Shown here: one piece after another, positions 53,030-61,718 of the stretch
Layout of the letters: every line of letters starts with the position of its first letter
Numbering within the stretch: the first letter of the stretch is position 1
From: Dokdonia donghaensis DSW-1
GTDB taxonomy: Bacteria; Bacteroidota; Bacteroidia; Flavobacteriales; Flavobacteriaceae
NCBI RefSeq assembly: GCF_001653755.1
Contig: NZ_CP015125.1
Location: 2,241,501 to 2,305,500 of the forward strand
Length of the DNA: 64,000 nt
Direction: 5' to 3'
Notes under the pieces: generated by a model
What the model saw: only the letters and a program-made list of their open reading frames with translations
What the model was told of the DNA's origin: nothing
Database searches by the model: none
Program-made: the position numbers and the translations under genes

Positions 53030-54340
53030 CTAAGCTAGTCGTATCCTCAATTTTGCTTTTTTAAGACGTTTGTTATCTAACTTTTTTATAAACGATTGAG
53101 CAGCACTTTTGTGCACCGCTACAAAAGATTGAGTGTTTTTGACCTCAATGGTTCCTAGTTGCTCGCGTTGTGCATTTCCTTCTTTAAAGAAAAAACCAGC
53201 GATATCACCTTTTGATATCTTGTCTTTACGACCACCAGAGAGCTCAAGGGTCGTCCACTGTGATCCTTCTGGTATCTCTCTGTCGTGTAAGTACTCTTCA
53301 TCCATTACCGGCATAAAGTCTGGTAATCGCTCGTTGCGCCAGTGTAGTACATAAGCCGTACCTTCAGACTGCATACGAGCCGTACGACCGTTACGGTGTG
53401 TAAACTCTTCTGAGTGTATAGGAAGGTGGTAATGTATAATAAACTTGATTTCTGGTACATCTATACCACGTGCAGCAAGATCTGTTGCTAGCAGTAGCTG
53501 GTGTGTACCATTTCTAAATTTAAGAAGTGATAACTCACGCTCACGCTGCTCCATTCCTCCATAAAAAGTGCCGTGTGCGATCCCGTGATCGTTAAGATAA
53601 TCACTTATTCTAGAGATGGTATCTTTAAAGTTACAGAAGATAATACCTGGTTGATCGCCTAAGTGACATAAAGCTTTTACTAGCGTGTCTAGCTTATCTT
53701 TTTCTGGTGATATAATCGCTTTTATTTCTAGCTTAGAGCCACCTTGATGTAAATAATCTACTTCTACAGGGCTGTCAAGCCCTACAAAACGAGGGATATC
53801 TACGCCTTGAGTTGCAGAGGTAAGTACCTTTTTTTCTAAAGCAGGTAAAAAGCTCATTATCTCGGTCATCTCTCCCTCAAAACCTACTTCTAGTGATTTG
53901 TCAAATTCATCAAGCACAAGCGTTTTGATGTGATCTGTAGAAAAAGTTTCTCTACGTAGGTGGTCTGCAAGTCTACCTGGTGTTCCTATTAATATTGCTG
54001 GACGGTGTTTTATGGCTTGTCTATCTGTATTAAAACTTTGACCACCATAAGCGGCGTGTATCTTATAACCCGTACCCATATTGCGGGCGACATTTTCTAT
54101 CTGTATAGCCAGCTCTCTAGAAGGGACTACTATAAGTAGTTGCACTTCTTCTATACTTAAATCTAATTCTGCAATTACGGGTAGTAAAAATGCAAGCGTT
54201 TTACCAGTACCGGTAGGAGATAGTAAGATCACTTCTTTTGCAGAATGTATGGCAAGTTGTGCCGCCTCCTGCATCTCGTTAAGTGAGGTGATTCCTAGTT
54301 TTGCTAGAATTTGTTGCTGATTTTTTTGATTACTTATCAT
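53030..54340 (-). CDS. DEAD-box RNA helicase, DbpA-like, with DEFD motif II
   Basis: 436 residues from ATG 54340; an upstream TTG would add three residues and would lie within the -7-like element TACCTTTG (54347-54354), so the ATG is favoured and transcription may be nearly leaderless. Motifs: SPTGTGKT, LDEFDKSLE (motif II reads D-E-F-D instead of DEAD), TSATQG and HRNGRTARMQ. The C-terminal domain (about 365-436; LSGGRKDKISKGDIAGFF) is a DbpA-like RNA-binding fold. Likely ribosome assembly. Confidence 0.9.
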   Translation of the reverse strand: MISNQKNQQQILAKLGITSLNEMQEAAQLAIHSAKEVILLSPTGTGKTLAFLLPVIAELDLSIEEVQLLIVVPSRELAIQIENVARNMGTGYKIHAAYGGQSFNTDRQAIKHRPAILIGTPGRLADHLRRETFSTDHIKTLVLDEFDKSLEVGFEGEMTEIMSFLPALEKKVLTSATQGVDIPRFVGLDSPVEVDYLHQGGSKLEIKAIISPEKDKLDTLVKALCHLGDQPGIIFCNFKDTISRISDYLNDHGIAHGTFYGGMEQRERELSLLKFRNGTHQLLLATDLAARGIDVPEIKFIIHYHLPIHSEEFTHRNGRTARMQSEGTAYVLHWRNERLPDFMPVMDEEYLHDREIPEGSQWTTLELSGGRKDKISKGDIAGFFFKEGNAQREQLGTIEVKNTQSFVAVHKSAAQSFIKKLDNKRLKKAKLRIRLA

Positions 54341-54444
54341 AGGGTACAAAGGTAGAACTTTCTTTCAATGCGCGTTGTATGGTAAGAGCGCAAATATTCA
54401 ACAGCTTGATTGTCTATGTGATAAGTTTTGTGGGGTTTTATTAC

Positions 54445-54458
54445 GCTTTCGCGAAAGC
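54445..54458. repeat. Iterated palindrome, copy 18 (intergenic)
   Basis: Exact copy, 130 bases upstream of the TonB receptor; the symmetry extends to 22 bases with TTAC/GTAA flanks. Confidence 0.95.
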
Positions 54459-54475
54459 GTAATACCCATAAATAA

Positions 54476-54508
54476 TATTTTCACAATTGTTAATTAATTG
54501 TGAAAATA
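54476..54508. promoter_or_regulatory. Inverted repeat, putative operator of the TonB receptor gene
   Basis: Perfect 13-base arms (TATTTTCACAATT and AATTGTGAAAATA) with a 7-base spacer, about 15 bases upstream of the probable -33 element. No T-run follows, so it is more likely a dimeric regulator site than a terminator. Confidence 0.55.
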
Positions 54509-54522
54509 AAATTAACTTAAGG

Positions 54523-54553
54523 TTTAGTAAGTGTTAACACCTTCTTAAATTCG
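54523..54553 (+). promoter_or_regulatory. Probable promoter of the TonB receptor
   Basis: TTTA (54523-54526), exactly 19 bases, then TAAATTCG (54546-54553): one mismatch in each box to the TTTG / TAnnTTTG consensus, with ideal spacing. Confidence 0.45.
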
Positions 54554-54578
54554 CGCAAAATATTTTTACAAAAATCTT

Positions 54579-57500
54579 ATGTTCAAAAAACTTTTATTTT
54601 TAGTAACACTTCTAATGGCAGTAGCTGTAGGCGCACAGACGACTACTTCTGCTATCTCTGGAGTTGTAAACGCTGGTGAGCAAACGCTTCCTGGTGCAAA
54701 CGTGGTAGCGGTACACACACCTACTGGTACTACGTATGGAGCGATTACAAACTTTGACGGTCGTTTTAATCTTTTTAATTTACGTGTGGGAGGACCTTAT
54801 ACAATAACGGTGAGTTATGTAGGTTTTCAAGCACAAGAATACACTGGAGTGACTCTTAACTTAGGAGAAACTTATAACGTAGAGGTAACACTATCTGAAG
54901 ATAGTAATGCTCTTGAAGAAGTTGTAATTACAGGTAGCCGTAACAACACTTTTAGTGATGGACGTACGGGATCTGCTACAAATGTAGGAGAGCGCCAGCT
55001 TAAGGCATTACCTACGATTTCAAGATCTGCTGCAGATTTTTACCGTCTAGAGCCTAGTGCTTCTAGTAATGGATCTTTTGGAGGTCGTAATGATCAGTTC
55101 AATAACTTTAGCTTAGATGGAGCGGTTTTTAATAACCCATTTGGTCTTGATGCTGCTACTCCAGGAGGACAGACAGGATCACAACCTATCTCTCTTGATG
55201 CAATTGAGCAAATTCAAGTAACAACAGCACCTTATGATGTAACACTTTCTGGATTTACAGGAGCATCTGTAAATGCTGTAACTAAGAGTGGTACAAATGA
55301 GTTTAAGGGAACTGTTTACGGTTTTTATAGAAACGAAGACCTTACTGGTGGAAAAGTTGCTGGTGATGACGTTTTTAAGGCAGACTTAAGCCAGAATACA
55401 TATGGTATAAGTATAGGAGGTCCTATCATTAAGAACAAACTTTTCTTCTTTGCAAACTTTGAAGATGAGAGCCGTTCTGACCTAGGAGCACCTTGGGCAC
55501 CTAACCGTAATACGGGAGCTATTAATGAGTCACGTGTATTACCATCAGATCTAGATGCAGTTTCTGCAGCTTTAAGTAGCATTACTTATGCAGATGGAAG
55601 CTCTTACGATCCAGGTAGATATGAAGGATTTAACTTTGATGCAGGTTCTACAAAGGCATTATTTAAGCTAGATTGGAACGTAAATGATAAAAACCGTGTT
55701 GCATTAGTATATAACTTACTAAGATCTTCAAAAGATAACCCGGCAAACCCTAATGCAATCGCATTACGTGGACCAAGCCAGTCTACGATACAGTTTGAGA
55801 ATGCTGGTTATGCAATAAACAATAACATAGACTCTTTCCAACTTGAGTGGAACAGCGAGTTTGCTTCAAATGTGTCTAACAAGTTTCAGGCAGGTTACAC
55901 ATTCTTTGACGATTTTAGAGAGCCATTCTCTACGCCAGCCCCTTCTATAAATATTACAAAAGGTGGTCAGAATTATATCATTGCAGGTCACGAGCCATTC
56001 TCTATAGGAAATAAGCTTGAGCAACAAGTTTTTCAAATCACAAACAACTTAAACATTGTATCTGGTGATCACACAATTACGCTTGGTACTTCTTTTGAAA
56101 AATTCAGTTTCTATAACTCTTTTAACCTTACAGGTTATGGTTTTGACTTATTCGGGAGTGTAGCTATCGATCAAGAAACAGATCTTGATGGAGATGGTAT
56201 CGCAGATACAGATTACATAAACGATGTAACAGGTGAGACAGATCTAGATGCTTTCCAGCAGTTCCTTATAGATCGTTACCAAGATACATTTACTGCTGCA
56301 GAGGCAGAGTTTAATGAAAACAACGGTTTACCTATAGGAGATCCAAACGGATGGTCACTTGCAGAGACTAACGTAGGACAGTTTAGCCTTTATGCTCAAG
56401 ACCAGTGGAAAATGAGTGAAGATTTTACACTTACACTAGGAATGAGATTTGATAAGCCTTTATACTTTGATACTCAAGACAAGATTCAAGAGAATATTGA
56501 TAGAAAAGGTACTTACCAGCCAGATAACGTGTATGTAGATCCAGTAACTGGAGAAGATATCTTATTAGACAGTACAGTACTTCCAGACAATGCATTCTTA
56601 TGGTCACCTAGATTAGGTTTTAACTGGGATGTAAAAGGAGATAAGACGTTCCAAGTACGTGGAGGAACAGGCGTATTTACAGGTCGTTTCCCATTTGTAT
56701 GGTTAGGTAACCAGGTGCAAGGTGTAGATTTCTTCTTCTACCAGACGGTAGATCAAGATTTTAAATGGCCACAAGTATGGAGATCTAACATAGGAGCAGA
56801 TTACCGTTTTGATAATGGTATTGTTCTTACTGCAGACCTTTCTTATACAGAAGATCTTAACGCTGCACACGTACAGAACTGGGCACTTAATGATCCATCT
56901 TCTACACTAGAAGGAGTAGATAACAGACCTATTTACCAGACGTCAGACTTTGCTACAAACCAGTTTGGAGGTCCTACAAATGCGTATGTATTTACAAACT
57001 CAAACGCTGGACGTACGTATAACGCAACGTTTAAGGCAGAGAAGTCCTTCAGCAATGGTTTATATGCAAGTCTTGCTTATAACTACCTTGACTCAAAAGA
57101 TGTAAACTCTATTGATGCAGAGATTACAGGAGATGCTTTTAATGCAAACGCTATAAGAGGTAATGCAAATGATGATATCCTTGCAAACTCTCGTTATGGT
57201 GATCAACACCGTATTATTGCTGTAGCTTCAAAGAAATTTGAGTACGGAGGTGGTAAATTTGCAACAACAGTTTCTGCTTTTGGAGAGTGGGCTAGAGGAG
57301 GACGTTTTAACTACACATATGCTGGTGATATAAACGGTGACGGTAGTAACTTTAACGACCTTATTTATATCCCTACTGCAGATGAGCTAGCACAGCAAAA
57401 CTTTGCTACGCCAGAGCAAGCACAAGCATTTGAGCAGTACATCCAGCAAGATGATTACCTGAGCGAAAACAGAGGTAGTTATGCAGAGCGTTATGGAGCA

Positions 57501-57797
57501 CTTGCACCTTGGAGAAGCCGTGTAGATTTCCGTTTACTTCAAGATTATAACTTTAATGTAAAAGGAAAGAAAAACACTTTACAGTTTAGCCTTGATATTC
57601 TTAATGTAGGTAACCTTATCAGTTCAGATTGGGGACTTGTAGAGCAGCCTAACAGTATACAGCCAGTAAGTGTATCTGTTACAGACGGTGTTCCTACTTA
57701 TACTTATAATGAGGAGTTAACACAAACTTTTGGTACAGATGCAAGCCTTCTTAACAGATGGCAAGCACAAGTAGGGTTACGTTACATCTTTAACTAG
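54579..57797 (+). CDS. TonB-dependent outer-membrane receptor
   Basis: A 1072-residue receptor: signal peptide (about residues 1-19, ending GA-Q), CarboxypepD_reg domain (about 25-105; GAITNFDGRFNLFNLRVGG), TonB plug (about 110-260; ALEEVVITGSR, IEQIQVTTAPYDV), then a large barrel ending QVGLRYIFN. A calcium-like D-rich loop (DLDGDGIAD) is in an outer loop. Substrate is not recognisable; no SusD partner is adjacent, so it is not a typical polysaccharide-utilisation pair. Own promoter and terminator. Confidence 0.9.
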   Translation: MFKKLLFLVTLLMAVAVGAQTTTSAISGVVNAGEQTLPGANVVAVHTPTGTTYGAITNFDGRFNLFNLRVGGPYTITVSYVGFQAQEYTGVTLNLGETYNVEVTLSEDSNALEEVVITGSRNNTFSDGRTGSATNVGERQLKALPTISRSAADFYRLEPSASSNGSFGGRNDQFNNFSLDGAVFNNPFGLDAATPGGQTGSQPISLDAIEQIQVTTAPYDVTLSGFTGASVNAVTKSGTNEFKGTVYGFYRNEDLTGGKVAGDDVFKADLSQNTYGISIGGPIIKNKLFFFANFEDESRSDLGAPWAPNRNTGAINESRVLPSDLDAVSAALSSITYADGSSYDPGRYEGFNFDAGSTKALFKLDWNVNDKNRVALVYNLLRSSKDNPANPNAIALRGPSQSTIQFENAGYAINNNIDSFQLEWNSEFASNVSNKFQAGYTFFDDFREPFSTPAPSINITKGGQNYIIAGHEPFSIGNKLEQQVFQITNNLNIVSGDHTITLGTSFEKFSFYNSFNLTGYGFDLFGSVAIDQETDLDGDGIADTDYINDVTGETDLDAFQQFLIDRYQDTFTAAEAEFNENNGLPIGDPNGWSLAETNVGQFSLYAQDQWKMSEDFTLTLGMRFDKPLYFDTQDKIQENIDRKGTYQPDNVYVDPVTGEDILLDSTVLPDNAFLWSPRLGFNWDVKGDKTFQVRGGTGVFTGRFPFVWLGNQVQGVDFFFYQTVDQDFKWPQVWRSNIGADYRFDNGIVLTADLSYTEDLNAAHVQNWALNDPSSTLEGVDNRPIYQTSDFATNQFGGPTNAYVFTNSNAGRTYNATFKAEKSFSNGLYASLAYNYLDSKDVNSIDAEITGDAFNANAIRGNANDDILANSRYGDQHRIIAVASKKFEYGGGKFATTVSAFGEWARGGRFNYTYAGDINGDGSNFNDLIYIPTADELAQQNFATPEQAQAFEQYIQQDDYLSENRGSYAERYGALAPWRSRVDFRLLQDYNFNVKGKKNTLQFSLDILNVGNLISSDWGLVEQPNSIQPVSVSVTDGVPTYTYNEELTQTFGTDASLLNRWQAQVGLRYIFN

Positions 57798-57815
57798 AAC
57801 CTTACGACTACATAT

Positions 57816-57850
57816 AAAAACCGCCTGCAAGAAATTGCAGGCGGTTTTTT
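57816..57850. terminator. Bidirectional terminator after the TonB receptor
   Basis: Stem AAAAACCGCCTGCAA / TTGCAGGCGGTTTTT with a GAAA loop; strong in both directions. Confidence 0.92.
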
Positions 57851-57885
57851 ATTTATATAATGTAAAACTACAGGCTCTGTATAGT

Positions 57886-58536
57886 CTAAGCTACTCCTAC
57901 ATAGTAGTAGACAGCCATAAAATGTGCAAAAGAACCTCCTAACACAAATACGTGGAAAATAGCGTGGTTATAAGGGATACGAGAGATACTATACAAAACA
58001 GCACCTATCGTATATAAAATACCACCAGCAAATAACCATTGTACTCCGGCAGGATCAAGATTTGCTAGCAACGGCTTGTATGCAAAAACAATAAGCCAAC
58101 CCATCGCCACATAAAGGATAGTAGAAAGAATATCAAATCGTCCGGTAAAGAAGAGTTTTAATATCATCCCAAAGAGAGCGATAGACCAGGCTATCCCAAA
58201 AATCCACCACCCAGTAATTCCCTCTAGAGTTACTAGCGTAAAAGGTGTGTATGTGCCCGCAATGAGCACATAGATCGCCGCGTGATCAAATATTTTAAGT
58301 CTTGCTCTACGTAAAGGTTTTGTCGCGCTATGATAAGCTGTAGAGGCAAAGTATAACACACATAAACTTATCCCAAACACAATAAGACTTATGGTGGCGG
58401 TTGTGGTTACGCTTTCGCGAAAGCAAAATAATATCAACCCAAAAACACTTGCTACAAAACCAAAGCCGTGTGTCCATATATTAAGTCGTTCCTCTTGTGG
58501 GGAGTAATCTGGATTTGGGGCTGTAGAGTGTTCCAT
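57886..58536 (-). CDS. Hemolysin III / PAQR-family membrane protein
   Basis: A 216-residue seven-helix membrane protein. Conserved motifs are EERLNIWTHGFGF (N-terminus), STAYHSATKP and KIFDHAAIYVLIAGTYTPF, and HAIFHVFVLGGSFAHF near the C-terminus, whose His/Asp form the PAQR zinc site. An iterated palindrome encodes FRES at 39-42. The ATG overlaps the stop of the thioredoxin-like gene (TAATG). Confidence 0.9.
   Translation of the reverse strand: MEHSTAPNPDYSPQEERLNIWTHGFGFVASVFGLILFCFRESVTTTATISLIVFGISLCVLYFASTAYHSATKPLRRARLKIFDHAAIYVLIAGTYTPFTLVTLEGITGWWIFGIAWSIALFGMILKLFFTGRFDILSTILYVAMGWLIVFAYKPLLANLDPAGVQWLFAGGILYTIGAVLYSISRIPYNHAIFHVFVLGGSFAHFMAVYYYVGVA
58411..58424. repeat. Iterated palindrome, copy 19 (inside hemolysin III gene)
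   Basis: Exact copy; on the minus strand reads CFRES, the RFRES-type frame. Confidence 0.95.
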
Positions 58537-59270
58537 TAGTTATCTGCGAGTAAGTAATCTAGGTGTTCTTTAAGGATTTCTGTAACCTCTGCTGCTGGAC
58601 CTCTTCCTTGAGCCATTACCGCATTTTCTACAAAACGTACGGTACCACTACGATCCATAAACACGAGTTTAGGGTAGGTGTTTGTCTTTAAGTCCTGCTT
58701 TAAATAGCTGGCACCATCTACTAGGTGTTCAAAATCAAAAGGTTTCTTAGTTAAAAAAGCATCGATTTTGCTTTTTGGCTCAAAAGTGATGGCTACAAAA
58801 TTTACGCGATCCTCATATTGCTTTTTAAGGTCATTGAGATATGGAATCTCTGCGATACAAGGAGGGCAGCTCGTAAACCATAAGTTAATGAGTGTAATTT
58901 TATCATTATAACTCTCCTTAGATTTAAGTCCATTTGCAAGATCTTGCAGCTGAAAGTCGGGTAGGGGTTTGTTAATTAATCCATTCACGCCCACATTAAT
59001 GTCTAGAGGCGCGCTATTAGATTGTGACAACATCACTTCGACCTCTTGAATAATGGAGTCTTGTCGCACACGCATATGGCGTACTTTAAAGTTAGCTTTT
59101 GTGTATTTCCAGCTTCCTTGCGCACCATAAACCTCCTCAATAGATTTTAGTTTGGCTTGAAAAGCCTCCTCATTATAGGTATCACCTTGAAAAACGTAGT
59201 AGTTGTCTTGCGCGTTAAGCGCTAGCGCAAAGAATAGTATAAATAAGCATTGTATTTTTTTCATCATCAT
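58536..59270 (-). CDS. Thioredoxin-like (TlpA/AhpC-type) exported protein
   Basis: A 244-residue protein with a signal peptide (MMMKK..., cleavage near LNA-Q) and a C-terminal thioredoxin fold (about 110-235) with the redox motif CPPC in LWFTSCPPCIAEIPY. Related to TlpA/ResA thiol-disulfide oxidoreductases of the periplasm; the N-terminal 90 residues are unassigned. Operon with hemolysin III. Confidence 0.87.
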   Translation of the reverse strand: MMMKKIQCLFILFFALALNAQDNYYVFQGDTYNEEAFQAKLKSIEEVYGAQGSWKYTKANFKVRHMRVRQDSIIQEVEVMLSQSNSAPLDINVGVNGLINKPLPDFQLQDLANGLKSKESYNDKITLINLWFTSCPPCIAEIPYLNDLKKQYEDRVNFVAITFEPKSKIDAFLTKKPFDFEHLVDGASYLKQDLKTNTYPKLVFMDRSGTVRFVENAVMAQGRGPAAEVTEILKEHLDYLLADN

Positions 59271-59428
59271 AGGTATGTGTTACAAAGATAGCTATTGCTA
59301 TCAAACACGCACCTATATACATTTATCGTGCCTTACTGGGGGTTAGGGGTGATTTTGATACTATAGTTTAGGACACTATAAATTTTGATTTTGTTTCTAA
59401 CTGAGTTCTTCTTAAAACAATCAGAAAA

Positions 59429-59977
59429 CTACTTATCCTCTAAAATGTCACGTATAATCTTAAGGTGATGTTCTGTATGAATAGCGAGAAACTTAATGGT
59501 CTTGTCTCTGTTTAGAGTACCGAGTACAGGGTGATTAAAGTGTTTCTTTTCTGGGAGATTAGATAATTGATCAACCGTGGCAAGCGCCTGGTCATAATGC
59601 ATTTGTATTGTATTGAGATCTATATTATCCTTTGGCCTTGCTGCCTCTGGCGCAGTGGCTTTTCCTCTAGGCATTCTATTAAAAGTAAATACATAGGCAC
59701 GTTTCATATTAAATTTAGTTTTATAATCACTTTCATTAGATTGCTCTAGTGCTTTTGATACCTGATTTACAACTAGAAAAATGTGATCCATATGCCACGC
59801 AACAGCAGCTTCAGACACTTCAAGGTTTTTTGTATCTCGCACATTACTATAGGATGCCACCTCATCGAGTTTTACTTTGAGGTCAAAATTGTTTCTGTTT
59901 GATTCTATAGTAGCGGCACTGCTTAATAATAAGATGCCTGCCAGTAAGATTAAAAAGATGTTTATACGCTTTTTCAT
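59429..59977 (-). CDS. Membrane-anchored or secreted DinB-superfamily protein
   Basis: A 182-residue protein with an N-terminal signal/anchor (about residues 7-20) and a four-helix DinB-like fold (DUF1569-type). Candidate metal ligands are AWHMDH and HTEHHLKII (residue about 172). DinB proteins are normally cytoplasmic, so an exported copy is uncommon. Substrate unknown. Confidence 0.72.
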   Translation of the reverse strand: MKKRINIFLILLAGILLLSSAATIESNRNNFDLKVKLDEVASYSNVRDTKNLEVSEAAVAWHMDHIFLVVNQVSKALEQSNESDYKTKFNMKRAYVFTFNRMPRGKATAPEAARPKDNIDLNTIQMHYDQALATVDQLSNLPEKKHFNHPVLGTLNRDKTIKFLAIHTEHHLKIIRDILEDK

Positions 59978-60078
59978 AAGTCTATGTTTTAAAATTTATT
60001 TAGTCCAAAAATATACTGTAAATCAATACGTTATGTTAATATGGGACGTATGTGCCATTTTTGTGATGAACGGGAAGG

Positions 60079-60918
60079 CTAGTAAAAGTCGGCTTTTGAA
60101 AAAGATCTAGAGACGGGAATACTCGTAGGTACTTTATCTAGTTGTATAGTGAGTGATCTTGCATTACCGTCAATGGTTATTATATGTTCGGTATTAATAA
60201 GGTAGGAGCGGTGACAACGTTTTACCTGAGAGTGATTTTCAAATTGTTGTTCAAGCTGTTTTAGAGAAAGCCTAATTAGCTTTCGCGAAAGCGTACTCTC
60301 ATCTAGATAAAATATCGTCACATAATTCCCTTCTGATCGTGCATATATAAACTGCGATAATTGCATTGCAATAGGCGTTGCTTTTACACTCTCTTCTTGT
60401 ATTTGTACTGTAACCGTTTCTTCTGCAGCTGGGCGCTGTAGCTTAGTAGAAAGTAATTGTGCTTTATTAAGGTTTTGTTTTGTAAGTGTACGTTCTGTAA
60501 AAAAGATTAAACCTACAATAGGGAAAATCCCTATCGAAGTAGTGATTTTAAGAAAACTAAAAAAGGTTTTATAAAAGGCACCATCACCTCGCCAATAGTA
60601 ATAATGAAAGGAATTAAAAGTACTTATTATCAAGATGCAGGTTGATAGTAATATAATTTCCTTTGCTATTGTCCATTTTTCTGGACGAAAAAATGCTGGA
60701 AATAATTTAGGTAGAACAAAGTAGGTTACACAAACACCCAGAAAAACGGAAATTCCAAAACCCGCCAAGAATACATATTTAAAATTTATAGACTGTCCCG
60801 CACCAAAAGGTCCAAAAACAATTAAAAATAGATATACAAAAACCCCTGACAATAATGCAAATAACCACTTGTATCTAGTGTTTTGTAACAAAGGATATGG
60901 TGATTTGAGCCACTGCAT
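60079..60918 (-). CDS. LytTR-family regulator with four membrane helices
   Basis: A 279-residue protein: about four membrane segments (residues 15-145) and a C-terminal LytTR DNA-binding domain (about 180-279; IYARSEGNYVTIFYLDE; HRSYLINTEHIITIDGNA). It lacks a receiver domain, so it would respond directly to a membrane signal. An iterated palindrome encodes LSRK at about 209-212. Ligand unknown; a plausible link to the accessory segment downstream is not shown. Confidence 0.85.
   Translation of the reverse strand: MQWLKSPYPLLQNTRYKWLFALLSGVFVYLFLIVFGPFGAGQSINFKYVFLAGFGISVFLGVCVTYFVLPKLFPAFFRPEKWTIAKEIILLSTCILIISTFNSFHYYYWRGDGAFYKTFFSFLKITTSIGIFPIVGLIFFTERTLTKQNLNKAQLLSTKLQRPAAEETVTVQIQEESVKATPIAMQLSQFIYARSEGNYVTIFYLDESTLSRKLIRLSLKQLEQQFENHSQVKRCHRSYLINTEHIITIDGNARSLTIQLDKVPTSIPVSRSFSKADFY
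60279..60292. repeat. Iterated palindrome, copy 20 (inside membrane LytTR gene)
   Basis: Exact copy; on the minus strand LSRK. Confidence 0.95.
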
Positions 60919-60973
60919 TAGAAACTATTTATTTTAGTCTGATTTGAAGTTGCATTCTATTTGTGCTTATTTT

Positions 60974-61115
60974 CTAATTGATGATTTAAATATACGAGTA
61001 TTTAAGAAAGATGACGCCTTCGCGAAAGGATAAGTTGAGGAAGTCTCTGAGCTGTGAATTATGGATTAAAATTAGCTTAAAAGCTTGTACTGAGCGTAGA
61101 TGAATTAGGCTACTT
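60974..61115. repeat. Direct repeat, copy A
   Basis: About 140 bases roughly 85% identical by eye to 61781-61920, in the same orientation. It includes a decayed palindrome (GCCTTCGCGAAAGG, 61015-61028) and shared text such as GAGGAAGTCTCTGAGCTGTG. It borders the right end of the accessory membrane gene. Confidence 0.75.
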
Positions 61116-61712
61116 CTTTAGTGCTTTCTTAGCAAACGCTTTATCGCGATTATATAATTCAGTTTCTGTACGTTCAAATGGTGGAATAGCAATATCAAAT
61201 TCCCAACTTTTATTAATTTCAGGAAACTGGTCTTTTATATTATGAACAAATACAAACCAACCTTTGGTGCTTTCGCCAATCTCAAAACTTCTGTTTTCAT
61301 CAATATCCACGAAAAGACAAATTTCATCAGTTGCTAAAAGGTCAATTTTATAGGCAATAATTCTTTTTACTTCGTCCCAGTCAGTTTTAGTCAGTTTTCC
61401 ATTTAGCGTTAATTCAAATCCTTTTTCAGTATAATTGAAAAGTCCGTTTGTATTGTATAAATGCTTAAACTTTTTTTCTCGGATTAATTTTGCTTCAGCA
61501 CTATTCTTTCCAATAAATCTATTTTTTGGATTTATAAATTGCCACAAAAGTACACTAGAACAAATCCCAAAAAAGATTAAAGTAACCCAAAAACTTGTAC
61601 CGTCTTTGTCCATTACTAAAAGCGCAAGAACAACAAAACCAAGAGAAAAAATTCCAGCGATTAAATCTCCTACTTTATATCCAATGATTATATTTTTCTC
61701 GGTTTCTTTCAA
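61110..61712 (-). CDS. Accessory membrane protein of unknown function
   Basis: About 200 residues. Starts are poor: TTG at 61739 or 61712, both without ATG; the later one is preferred because bases 61719-61733 belong to a shared repeat block (see C copy). There are two membrane helices (about residues 12-33 and 37-57) and a hydrophilic C-terminal domain with DWDEVKRIIAYK, which recalls bPH/YcxB-like domains. The gene lies between repeats A and B, so it may be a movable passenger. The stop at 61110 overlaps repeat A. Function unknown. Confidence 0.6.
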   Translation of the reverse strand: MKETEKNIIIGYKVGDLIAGIFSLGFVVLALLVMDKDGTSFWVTLIFFGICSSVLLWQFINPKNRFIGKNSAEAKLIREKKFKHLYNTNGLFNYTEKGFELTLNGKLTKTDWDEVKRIIAYKIDLLATDEICLFVDIDENRSFEIGESTKGWFVFVHNIKDQFPEINKSWEFDIAIPPFERTETELYNRDKAFAKKALKK

Positions 61713-61718
61713 ATGTTT

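Noticed and set aside
1142..60292. CRISPR repeats or a mobile-element terminal repeat as the source of the palindrome
   Set aside because: Spacing is irregular and kilobase-scale, copies lie inside conserved genes without loss of frame, and no transposase or target duplication is visible.
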